Source: Planctomycetaceae bacterium (GTDB lineage: Bacteria; Planctomycetota; UBA1135; GCA-002686595). Taken from it: 64,000 nt of DNA. Where the stretch lies: positions 1 through 64,000 of the forward strand of contig WGMC01000028.1 of NCBI GenBank assembly GCA_016125265.1, read 5' to 3'. This document shows positions 1 through 6,710 of the stretch, one piece after another; position 1 is the stretch's first letter, and every line of letters starts with the position of its first letter. The notes beneath the pieces were generated by a model, which was not told the DNA's origin, did not search any database, and was given only the letters and a program-made list of their open reading frames with translations. The position numbers and the translations under genes are program-made.

Positions 1-69
1 GGCGGCCAGCTCGGCCTCACGCAGCTTCTTGATGATCTCGTCGGGGCCGTGTCGTTTGCGCTTCTTCAT
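1..69 (-). CDS. IS3/IS911-type transposase OrfA, N-terminal part only (runs off the window)
   Basis: Only the first 23 codons are inside the window, read leftwards from an ATG at 69. They begin MKKRKRHGPDEIIKKLRE, the basic N-terminus typical of IS3-family OrfA, which precedes the helix-turn-helix that binds the terminal inverted repeats. A strong ribosome-binding site (AAGGAG, six bases before the ATG) supports the start. OrfA is normally followed by OrfB through programmed frameshifting; that part lies outside. Whether the insertion sequence is intact cannot be seen here. No terminal inverted repeat was identified in 70-165. Confidence 0.7.
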   Translation of the reverse strand, partial: MKKRKRHGPDEIIKKLREAELAA

Positions 70-165
70 GGAGAACTCCTTGCCCGGTCAGGGGGGTAGT
101 TTCTCATAGCGCGTGGACCGATTTCCTGGGGTCACGTCAGGGCGATCGGCGACCACGAAAGCGGG

Positions 166-591
166 TTGTCCGAGGCCGAGCGCAAAGAGCGGGACGGGGC
201 GCAGTTCGGCCAGGGCTGGTGGGTCGCGAAAGAGGTGCAGACGATCGTGGACGCCGCCGAAGCGCGGCTCTCAAAGCCTCGTCCGGCAGCGGCGGCCACG
301 GTGGTGCGAGGTAGGAAGAGGGCGAAACCAGGCGACGCCCTCTGGTGGCTGCCGCGCGCCGTCAGTCTTGTCGAGGCCGACCCGGGTATCACGAACCGCG
401 AGTTGGCTCGCCGCCTCGAAACCAGCCCGAGCACCTTGAGCCGAAGCGAAAAAGCCAAGAAGGCACTGGCCGCGCTACGGGCCAACTTCGCGGAGGCACG
501 GCTAGGGCGACAGGGGACCCAGGAGCTCCGCGACGACGACTCCCGCCTCGTCGATTCTTGGACGGACGACGACGCCGAGGCGAACGAGTAG
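166..591 (+). CDS. Small helix-turn-helix protein of the mobile element
   Basis: This 141-residue protein has no family I can name. Residues about 74-95 (ITNRELARRLETSPSTLSRS) fit a helix-turn-helix in which the second helix would read DNA. The N-terminus is acidic and basic mixed, and the C-terminus is strongly acidic (DDDSRLVDSWTDDD). The start used is a TTG at 166; the frame is open back to 100 without an ATG, so the true start is uncertain. It lies just upstream of a palindromic stretch and the Xis-like gene, so a role in controlling the element is a reasonable inference. A phage-type repressor is an alternative, but nothing specific shows this. Confidence 0.5.
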   Translation: MSEAERKERDGAQFGQGWWVAKEVQTIVDAAEARLSKPRPAAAATVVRGRKRAKPGDALWWLPRAVSLVEADPGITNRELARRLETSPSTLSRSEKAKKALAALRANFAEARLGRQGTQELRDDDSRLVDSWTDDDAEANE

Positions 592-601
592 GGGCGGGGC
601 G

Positions 602-615
602 CCGTTGCGCAACGG
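602..615. promoter_or_regulatory. 14-bp perfect palindrome, candidate operator
   Basis: CCGTTGCGCAACGG reads the same on both strands. It lies in the 181-base gap between the HTH gene and the Xis-like gene. Related half-sites (gcaacg, gtcgcaac, gttgcg) recur between 620 and 724. An arrangement of dyads upstream of the Xis/replication genes suits binding by a small dimeric regulator such as the product of 166-591. Binding itself is inference. Confidence 0.45.
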
Positions 616-773
616 TGAACGCAACGCTGGGCCGAAATCCCGCGACGTTCTGCACCGCGCTGCGAGGGGTCGCAACCGTGTTTCTTCGCCCCTGGCGGGG
701 GAGTGTTGCGGACGGGTTGCGCAGCCCGGGGGGATCTTCAGGAGCGCCAGCGAGCGCCTCCAGGAGACGATCC

Positions 774-998
774 GTGAAACACACACTCACCCGGCCCGAC
801 GGCCGCCCTGTTCCTTCCCTCGCCCTGCGTCCCCGTGAAGCTGCCCAGGCCCTTGGGATCAGCGAGCGAACGCTCTGGAGCCTCACCCGAGACAAGCGCA
901 ACGGCGTGCCGCACCTCCGGGTGGGGCGGGCTGTGCTCTATCCAACCGCCGAACTCCGCGCATGGCTGGAGCGCCGGACTCTGGAGGTGCGCCCGTGA
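774..998 (+). CDS. Excisionase/AlpA-like helix-turn-helix protein
   Basis: This is a 74-residue protein starting at a GTG with a good AGGAG site seven bases upstream. It consists almost wholly of a MerR/excisionase-type winged helix-turn-helix: LALRPREAAQALGISERT, then a short basic wing, then a segment reading VPHLRVGRAVLYPTAELRAWL. That layout is typical of HTH_17 proteins encoded beside integrases, which act as recombination directionality factors or transcription regulators. Its stop overlaps the GTG start of the DUF3987 gene (GTGA), so the two are probably translationally coupled. A role in excision of the element is inferred from position and size. Confidence 0.75.
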   Translation: MKHTLTRPDGRPVPSLALRPREAAQALGISERTLWSLTRDKRNGVPHLRVGRAVLYPTAELRAWLERRTLEVRP

Positions 999-2389
999 CC
1001 GCCGACAACTGGACCCCCGGAAACGCTCCTGTGGAGTGCGGTTACGAGCCGCCCCCGGTGGCCCACCTGCCCCGCGTGCTGGGGACTTTTGTGCGGGAGC
1101 ACGCCGACCGCATGGGCTTGGACCCGGCATACCTGCTCGTGCCCGCGCTGGCGGCAGCATCGGCCGCGATCGGGGGGAACGCCGTTTTGGAACTCTCCTC
1201 GACGTGGAGCGAGCGGCCGTGCCTGTGGCTGCTCACCATAGCGCCGCCTTCCAGTGGCAAGACCCCTGCCGCGAAGGCCGCCCTGGCGCCCCTCGCCGCG
1301 TGGGAGTCCCAAGCAAAGCTCGACAACGCGGGCGAGCTGCGCCAGTACGAGCAAGAGCTCGCGGAGTGGAAAGCGTTAGACCGCAAGGGCCGCGGTTCCA
1401 CCTCTCAACCTCGGCGCCCCACGATGCGCCGCACGCTCACGGGCGACGCCACGATCGAGGCCCTTCAGCGCCTTCTCGCGCAGAATCCCGCTGGGGTTCT
1501 GCTCCATCGCGACGAGCTGGCGGGCTGGTTCGGTTCTTTCAATCGCTACGCGAATGGTGACGGTGACGCGCCCGCGTGGTGTTCGATCTACTCCGGGGAA
1601 CTCGTGGTGCGCGACAGGCGCGGCGAGGATGACCCGACCATAATCGACAGCCCGTTTGTGCCCGTGTTCGGAAACCTCGTGCCGACGAAGTTCCGGTTCC
1701 TGGCATCGATGCACACGGACGACGGCATGCTCGCGCGATTCCTGAAGGTGCGGCCTCCCGTGCCGCCGCCTCGACTGTGGAAGCGCACCGCCGAGTCGCT
1801 GGAATCGGCGGGCGAGTGGGCCGAGGTGCTCGCGAGTCTGCGAGCGCGCCGCGACGTGCCGAGGCGAGTGCGCCTGTCGCGTGAAGCCGACACTGAGTGG
1901 GGCGGCTGGTACGAGGAGCATCAGCGACGGCTTCATAGCTTGGCTGAGGACGATCCCCTCCGCTACGCGTGGGGCAAGCTGAGTGGCAACGCGGCGAGGC
2001 TGGCGCTTGTGCTGCACGAGCTCCACGGGGGAGGAGTCACGCTCGAACTGAAGACTATGCGGCAGGCGCTCGACCTGGCGAATTGGTTTCGCAGGGAAGA
2101 GTGGCGTATCGCGCGCCGGGCGACGGGGGAACTGGACCTCGACGATGTAGAGCGGGCCGAGCGTGCACTCAGCGCCGCGGGCGGATCGATGACGCTGCCC
2201 GAGCTCGCAACGGCGCTAAAGCTCGACAGGGCGACACAGGATCGACTCGTGAAGCTCTTGGAGGAATCCGGCGTTGGGCACCGAGAGTGGCCTCGCCCTG
2301 GGGCCCAGGGGGGCCGACCTAGTCTGCGCGTGGTGCTCGGACCTGTCCCCGCCCAAAACCCCCAACCGATGGGCCCGGAGAGGGGGTAA
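995..2389 (+). CDS. DUF3987-type P-loop protein (element replication/primase-helicase-like)
   Basis: The product has 464 residues from a GTG that overlaps the upstream stop. The N-terminal half carries a P-loop-like segment APPSSGKTPA at about residue 84-93 followed by a long helical region. Next come segments typical of DUF3987 proteins: RRTLTGDATIEALQRLLAQN, then LLHRDELAGWFGSF, then a region with VPVFGNLVPTKF. The C-terminus resembles a small winged-helix (LPELATALKLDRATQDRLVKLL). DUF3987 proteins are common on phages and integrative elements and are thought to be replicative helicase/primase-associated ATPases. That function is family-based inference. It is followed 22 bases later by the integrase start. 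Confidence 0.8.
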   Translation: MTADNWTPGNAPVECGYEPPPVAHLPRVLGTFVREHADRMGLDPAYLLVPALAAASAAIGGNAVLELSSTWSERPCLWLLTIAPPSSGKTPAAKAALAPLAAWESQAKLDNAGELRQYEQELAEWKALDRKGRGSTSQPRRPTMRRTLTGDATIEALQRLLAQNPAGVLLHRDELAGWFGSFNRYANGDGDAPAWCSIYSGELVVRDRRGEDDPTIIDSPFVPVFGNLVPTKFRFLASMHTDDGMLARFLKVRPPVPPPRLWKRTAESLESAGEWAEVLASLRARRDVPRRVRLSREADTEWGGWYEEHQRRLHSLAEDDPLRYAWGKLSGNAARLALVLHELHGGGVTLELKTMRQALDLANWFRREEWRIARRATGELDLDDVERAERALSAAGGSMTLPELATALKLDRATQDRLVKLLEESGVGHREWPRPGAQGGRPSLRVVLGPVPAQNPQPMGPERG

Positions 2390-2411
2390 CTTCCCGACGG
2401 AGACGACCGCC

Positions 2412-3887
2412 ATGCGAGAAACCAGACAACGGAAGCGGCCCCGCGGGACGGGTTCGCTGTGCAAGCGCGCAACTGGTGGCCCCTGGTGGGCGCGCTGGTA
2501 CGACGCGGAGGGCAGGCGCCGGATGCGCTCGACCGGAACCACGTGCAAGGCGACGGCTGGGCGGATGCTCGCTGCCTGGCTGGAGGAAGCCGCGTTGGTT
2601 CGGTCGGGGCTCGTGGATCCAGCCCACGCGCAGCGGGCCGACCACGGCCGGCAACCGCTGGCCCAGCACGTGCAGGCTCACCTCGCGGAGTGCGAACGGC
2701 GCGAGCTGTCCGCCAAACAAGTGGCAGATCGGGCGCGCGTACTTCGTGACGCGTTTTCAGGGGTCGGCTGCACCCGGCTGGTCGACTTGAACGCAGAACG
2801 CGTAGGCGTGCACCTGTCGGAACTACGTGCCGGGGGGCTCGCCGCGCGCACGCTCAATCGAAGACGGGAGCACCTCGTCGCGTTTGGGTCCTGGTGCGTG
2901 CGCACGGGCAGGCTGAGCTCGAACCCGCTGCGCACTCTGCACCGTCTGGATCAGGACAGGGACCGCCGACGCGAGCGCCGGGCACTGTCCGAGGCCGAAC
3001 TCGGGGCGCTGCTCGCGGTCGCGGCCCAGCACGGGGGCACGCTGCGCGAAGCCTGGTACCTGGCCGCGGGCCTCGCTGGCTTGAGGCGGGGCGACCTAGA
3101 GCGACTGTGTTGGGCGGACCTGGACCTGGACGCGGGACTGATTACGATTCGGTCCGGGAAGGCGAAGCGCGTCGACGTGCTGCCGATCGCGCCTGAGCTT
3201 CGCGAGGCGTTCCTGCGACTGCGGGGCGAGGCGGGCGCGTTGCCAGCCGCCCGGGTGTTCCCTCCACGTGTAGGGGCTCGTGGGGGCTCCACGCCCGCCG
3301 TGAGCTTCGCGGAGGTGCGCGAGGACTTCGCGAGGGCAGGAATCGCCGCCGTGGACGGTGCCGGGCGCGTCGCGGACCTGCACGCCCTGCGCTCGACCTT
3401 GGCAACGCGCCTGGCGCGCGCTGGGGTATCCGCACACGTTGCGCGAGGGCTCATGCGCCATGCGAGCCTAGCGACGACCCAGCGCCACTACGTGAAGCTG
3501 GAGCTACTGGACCACGCCTCGGCGCTCGACGCGCTGCCACGCATCGTGGAGGCTCAGGCGACCGCGGCGACGGGCACGGACGGCGGGGCCGGTGCTGCCC
3601 GTAGTGCTGCCCCATCGCCCCAGCCTGCTACCCAACGTGCTGCCCCGCGCAGCGCCTCGCCCTGCGGTCCGGTGCGGCAGAACGGCGCTCGTGGTGCGGC
3701 CGAGGGATCCGTTTGGGGCGCCCGTAACCCGAGGGCAGGGCAGGACTTCGCGCTCGCCGGTGCGATCCCTTGCGACCCGCCGCCCGGCGGAGGCGGAGGG
3801 ATTCGAACCCCCGGTGCCTTTGAGGGCACAGCGGTTTTCAAAACCGCCGCAATCGGCCACTCTGCCACGCCTCCGGGGGGAGCGTAG
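2412..3887 (+). CDS. Tyrosine site-specific recombinase (integrase)
   Basis: The ATG at 2412 gives a 491-residue protein. A basic N-terminal arm-type domain (residues about 1-60) is followed by a SAM-like core-binding domain (about 75-170). The catalytic domain has the expected residues: Arg about 225 in GLRRGD, His 324 and Arg 327 in LHALRSTLATRL, His 350 in MRHASLATTQRHY, and the nucleophile Tyr 360. After about residue 380 the sequence becomes Ala/Pro/Gly-rich and its last 30 or so codons are simply the antisense of the tRNA-Ser gene. The stop at 3885-3887 lies beyond the tRNA. The functional protein probably ends its fold near residue 375; the tail is partly created by integration. It catalyses insertion and excision of the element. 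Confidence 0.9.
   Translation: MRETRQRKRPRGTGSLCKRATGGPWWARWYDAEGRRRMRSTGTTCKATAGRMLAAWLEEAALVRSGLVDPAHAQRADHGRQPLAQHVQAHLAECERRELSAKQVADRARVLRDAFSGVGCTRLVDLNAERVGVHLSELRAGGLAARTLNRRREHLVAFGSWCVRTGRLSSNPLRTLHRLDQDRDRRRERRALSEAELGALLAVAAQHGGTLREAWYLAAGLAGLRRGDLERLCWADLDLDAGLITIRSGKAKRVDVLPIAPELREAFLRLRGEAGALPAARVFPPRVGARGGSTPAVSFAEVREDFARAGIAAVDGAGRVADLHALRSTLATRLARAGVSAHVARGLMRHASLATTQRHYVKLELLDHASALDALPRIVEAQATAATGTDGGAGAARSAAPSPQPATQRAAPRSASPCGPVRQNGARGAAEGSVWGARNPRAGQDFALAGAIPCDPPPGGGGGIRTPGAFEGTAVFKTAAIGHSATPPGGA
3788..3840. other. Probable attachment site (att) within the tRNA-Ser 3' half
   Basis: The integrase gene abuts and runs through this part of the tRNA. Integrases of this kind recombine within the anticodon-loop to T-arm half of a tRNA. 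The exact core cannot be set because the matching direct repeat at the other end of the element lies left of the window. Confidence 0.5.
3788..3874 (-). tRNA. tRNA-Ser (anticodon UGA)
   Basis: Read on the minus strand the 87-base gene begins GGAGGCG and ends CGCCTCC plus the discriminator G typical of serine tRNAs. The anticodon stem GCGGT/ACCGC encloses the loop TTTGAAA, giving anticodon UGA. There is a long class II variable arm (GTGCC/GGCAC stem) and a canonical T-arm (GGGGGTTCGAATCCC). CCA is not encoded. The 3' end faces the integrase, the orientation expected if the element integrated into the 3' part of the tRNA and rebuilt it. Confidence 0.95.
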
Positions 3888-4055
3888 CAAGTCCACTGGG
3901 CCCGATGGGCGTGGCGCGACTGGTCAGAGAGAGGGAAAAAAGTCGGGGCCTTGGCCGATTCTTGCCCTCGAACGGGCTCCAGCGCCGTCAGGCGCTGGGC
4001 CAAACGGCACCTGAGAGGCCATCGACTTGGGCCATGCCGATTCTATCCCAGCCTC

Positions 4056-4586
4056 TCAGTCGCCCGGCTTGCGGCGTTTTTTGGGCGGCGGGGGGTCGTC
4101 GTTCGGTGGCGGCTTCGAGGGACCGGGGCCCGAGGACGGTCCCGGCGGCGACGCGGGGCCCGCATCCCCCGCGGCGGCCGCGACCACGTCGGCGGCCACG
4201 TGGATCGGGCAGCCGGCGCGCAGGGCCAGGGCGATCGAGTCGGAGGGCCGCGCGTCCACGACGACGGCGGGGGCCTTTCCGGCGGGTTGGATGACGAGCT
4301 GGGCGAAGAACGTGCCCTTGCGCAGGGCGGTGATCTCGACCCGCTCCAGCACGGCGCCGAGTGCGCCGATCGTGTCGTGGGCCAAGCGGTGGGTGGAGGG
4401 GCGCGGCGGCTCGCGGCCCGTGACCACTCGCTGGATCTCGGCCGCCTCGTGGGCGCCGATCAGGATCGGGAACCCGCGCGTTCCGCCCCGTTCGCGCAGG
4501 TAGATCGTGTGTTGTTCGCCCTGGTCGTAGGTGACGACGCGGGCGAGCAGCATGTCCACCATGGCGGGCGGTTTCTTGGAAGGCAT
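4056..4586 (-). CDS. Bifunctional nuclease family protein (BFN/DUF151 domain)
   Basis: This 176-residue protein starts MPSKKPPAMVDMLLARVV. Residues about 10-135 match the BFN domain: YDQGEQHTIYLRERGG, then FPILIGAHEAAEIQRVV, and RPSDSIALALRAGCPI, the most conserved DSIALA signature. BFN proteins have been reported with DNase/RNase activity in plants, and in bacteria they are widespread with uncertain role. The C-terminus (about 140-176) is an Ala/Pro-rich tail ending in a basic KKRRK patch, longer than usual. It is divergent from the asparaginase gene, with 133 bases between them. Confidence 0.88.
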   Translation of the reverse strand: MPSKKPPAMVDMLLARVVTYDQGEQHTIYLRERGGTRGFPILIGAHEAAEIQRVVTGREPPRPSTHRLAHDTIGALGAVLERVEITALRKGTFFAQLVIQPAGKAPAVVVDARPSDSIALALRAGCPIHVAADVVAAAAGDAGPASPPGPSSGPGPSKPPPNDDPPPPKKRRKPGD

Positions 4587-4719
4587 GGGCGGTGAGGGGA
4601 GGGCCAGCGGCGGCCTCCGTCCTGGAAGCTAGCCCCGGGCGCGGCGCGAGTCGAGGGCGCCCTGGGTCCGCGGTCCTAGAATCCAGCCGCGCCGGGGGTC
4701 CCCACCGGCGCAAGCTCCC

Positions 4720-5775
4720 ATGTCCCACGCCCAGCGCTCCACTCCGCCCCTCGACCCGACCTCCTGGCCCCTCAATCCGGTGCAGGTGCGCATCCTGCGC
4801 GGCGGCCTGGTCGAATCGGTGCACCGCGGCGCGTGGGTGCTGGTGGACGAGGGCGGCTCCGTCGTCGAGGCCAGCGGCCACACCTTGGCGCCGATCTTCG
4901 CGCGGTCCGCGGTCAAGGCGTTCCAGGCCCTGCCGCTGATCGAGAGCGGCGCGGCGGCGCGGTTTGCCTACCGCGACGAGGAACTGGCCCTGGCGCTCGC
5001 ATCCCACGACGCCGAGCACGTGCACCTCGACGTCGTGCGCGGCGTGCTGGCGCGGCTCGGTTTGGAAACGGCGCACTTGGGTTGTGGACCGCAGATGCCG
5101 GCCGACCGTGCGGTGCGCCGGGAGCTCGACCAGCGCGGCGAAAAACCCAGCGCGCTGCACAACAACTGCTCGGGCAAACACGCGGGCTTCCTGGCGCTGG
5201 CGCTGCATCTGGGCGTGCCGCCGCAGCGCTACTTGGAGGCGGACAGCGCGGGCCAAGTGCTCGTCCGCGCCGCGCTGACCGAAATGGCGGGGCTCGAGCA
5301 CGACGACATCCAGGTGGCCGTGGACGGCTGCAGCGCGCCGACGTTCCGATTGCCGCTGGCGGGGCTCGCGACGGCGTTTGCGCGCCTCGCGGCGCCGCGG
5401 GATCTGGCGCCCGAGCGGCGCGCGGCGTGCGAGCGCATGCAGCGCGCCGTCGCCGCGCATCCGGACCACATCGCGGGCAACCACCGGCGCCTTTGCACCG
5501 CGATCGTGCGCGCGAGCGGCGGCCGTCTGTTCCCGAAGATCGGCGCGGAAGGTGTCTACGCGGTCGGGCGCACGGGTGGGCCCGGGCGGGGCCGCGGGTT
5601 CGCGCTCAAGATGGACGACGGCCAGAAGCGCGGCCTCGAGCCGTTGGTCGTGCAACTGCTCGAGCGTTTCGGTTGGCTCGAGCGCGCGGAGCTCGCGCAC
5701 CTCGAGGAGTACCGCGGACGCGAGATCCTGAACCGCGCGGGCCGCCTCGTGGGGGCGACCGAGGTCGACGCATGA
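4720..5775 (+). CDS. L-asparaginase, Rhizobium etli ReAV type (PF06089)
   Basis: This cytoplasmic enzyme hydrolyses asparagine to aspartate and ammonia. The 351-residue product has no signal peptide. It carries the two Ser-Lys tandems described for the class 3 enzyme: Ser63-x-x-Lys66 in ARSAVKAFQ, and Cys150-Ser-Gly-Lys153 in NNCSGKHAGF. A further Cys204 sits in VDGCSAPTF. The 87-residue spacing between Ser63 and Cys150 equals that of the R. etli protein as I recall it, where Cys and Lys residues bind zinc. The stop overlaps the start of nnrD (ATGA), so both are probably one transcript, although no pathway link is obvious. Confidence 0.9.
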   Translation: MSHAQRSTPPLDPTSWPLNPVQVRILRGGLVESVHRGAWVLVDEGGSVVEASGHTLAPIFARSAVKAFQALPLIESGAAARFAYRDEELALALASHDAEHVHLDVVRGVLARLGLETAHLGCGPQMPADRAVRRELDQRGEKPSALHNNCSGKHAGFLALALHLGVPPQRYLEADSAGQVLVRAALTEMAGLEHDDIQVAVDGCSAPTFRLPLAGLATAFARLAAPRDLAPERRAACERMQRAVAAHPDHIAGNHRRLCTAIVRASGGRLFPKIGAEGVYAVGRTGGPGRGRGFALKMDDGQKRGLEPLVVQLLERFGWLERAELAHLEEYRGREILNRAGRLVGATEVDA

Positions 5776-6665
5776 ACGCGGCGCTGCCCCCGGCGATGCC
5801 GCCGCGGTTGGCCGAGGACGGTCACAAGGGCGACGCGGGTCGGCTGCTGCTGGTGGCGGGCAGCCGGTGGATGCCGGGTGCGGCGCTGCTCGCGGCGCGG
5901 GCCGCGCAACGCGGCGGCGCGGGGTTGGTCGCGGTGGCGTCCCTCGATGGTGTGCTCGACACGCTCTTGCCCCTGACCGCGCCGGAGGCCGTGCTCGTGC
6001 CGTTGCCTGCCGCGGAAGCGCGTGCCGCGGCTGGCGACGGGCCCAAACGCACCCTCGTGGCGGAGTTGGTGCACACCCAGAGCCGCGCCCGCGCGATCGG
6101 CCCGGGGCTCGGGTTGGAGCCTCGCGCGCGCGGCCTGGTCGAGGCGGCCCTCTCCCTCGGTGGGCCCGCGGTGCTCGATGCGGACGGGCTGAACGCCTAC
6201 CAGGGCCGCCCGGAGCAGTTGCGGGTCCTGGACGGGCCACTCGTGCTCACACCCCATCCGGGGGAGGCCGCGAGGCTCCTCGGCCGCCCCGTGCCGCGGG
6301 ACGGGGAGGGCCGCGTGGCGGCGGCCCTCGAACTCGCCCGGTTGACGGGGGCGGTCGTCGTGCTGAAGGGCGCCGGCACCGTGGTAGCCGAAGCCCGGGT
6401 TGGCGAGTCGCGCCGCTTGGTCAACGGCTCGGGGAACCCGGGGATGGCGACGGCGGGCTCCGGGGACGTGCTCGCGGGTCTGCTAGGCGCGTACCTGTGC
6501 CGCCTGGGCCCCGGCTTCGACGCCTTCGACGCGGCCGCGGCCGCCGTGTGGGTGCACGGGCGAGCCGGCGACTTGGCCGCGGCGCGGCTCGGCCAACGGG
6601 CGCTCTGCGCGTCGGATCTCCTGGACCATCTGGGCCCCGCCCAGTTGGCGCTGGACGGCGTCTGA
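5772..6665 (+). CDS. nnrD: ADP/ATP-dependent NAD(P)H-hydrate dehydratase
   Basis: The enzyme repairs hydrated NADH and NADPH (S form) by dehydration at the cost of a nucleoside di- or triphosphate. The 297-residue product is the ribokinase-like C-terminal half of the usual Nnr fusion. Visible motifs are HKGDAGRLLLVAGS at the N-terminus, VLDADGLNAYQGRP, LTPHPGEAARLLG, VLKGAGTVVA, and the nucleotide site GMATAGSGDVLAGLLGAYL with the catalytic Asp232. The epimerase (NnrE) half is absent and not elsewhere in this window. The start overlaps the asparaginase stop. Confidence 0.92.
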   Translation: MNAALPPAMPPRLAEDGHKGDAGRLLLVAGSRWMPGAALLAARAAQRGGAGLVAVASLDGVLDTLLPLTAPEAVLVPLPAAEARAAAGDGPKRTLVAELVHTQSRARAIGPGLGLEPRARGLVEAALSLGGPAVLDADGLNAYQGRPEQLRVLDGPLVLTPHPGEAARLLGRPVPRDGEGRVAAALELARLTGAVVVLKGAGTVVAEARVGESRRLVNGSGNPGMATAGSGDVLAGLLGAYLCRLGPGFDAFDAAAAAVWVHGRAGDLAAARLGQRALCASDLLDHLGPAQLALDGV

Positions 6666-6710
6666 GGGCCCGACCGTCGCCGAGCGCGCGGGGAGGGGTA
6701 GTCTTCCCCT

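Larger units (their letters stand above)
1..3787. mobile_element. Right end of an integrative element inserted at tRNA-Ser
   Basis: The stretch carries a typical integrative-element set, in order: an HTH protein, an Xis/AlpA-like HTH protein, a DUF3987 replication-type protein and a tyrosine integrase. It ends at the 3' end of a tRNA-Ser gene. Tyrosine integrases commonly use tRNA 3' ends as attachment sites, and here the integrase lies directly beside the tRNA. The left end is outside the window, so total size and cargo are unknown. The partial IS3-type gene at the far left may be a separate insertion within or beside the element. Confidence 0.65.

Noticed and set aside
3988..6240. Very long open frame on the minus strand across the nuclease and asparaginase genes
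   Set aside because: It is a high-GC shadow: Arg/Pro/Ala-rich without domains, while both genes beneath it have clear family motifs.
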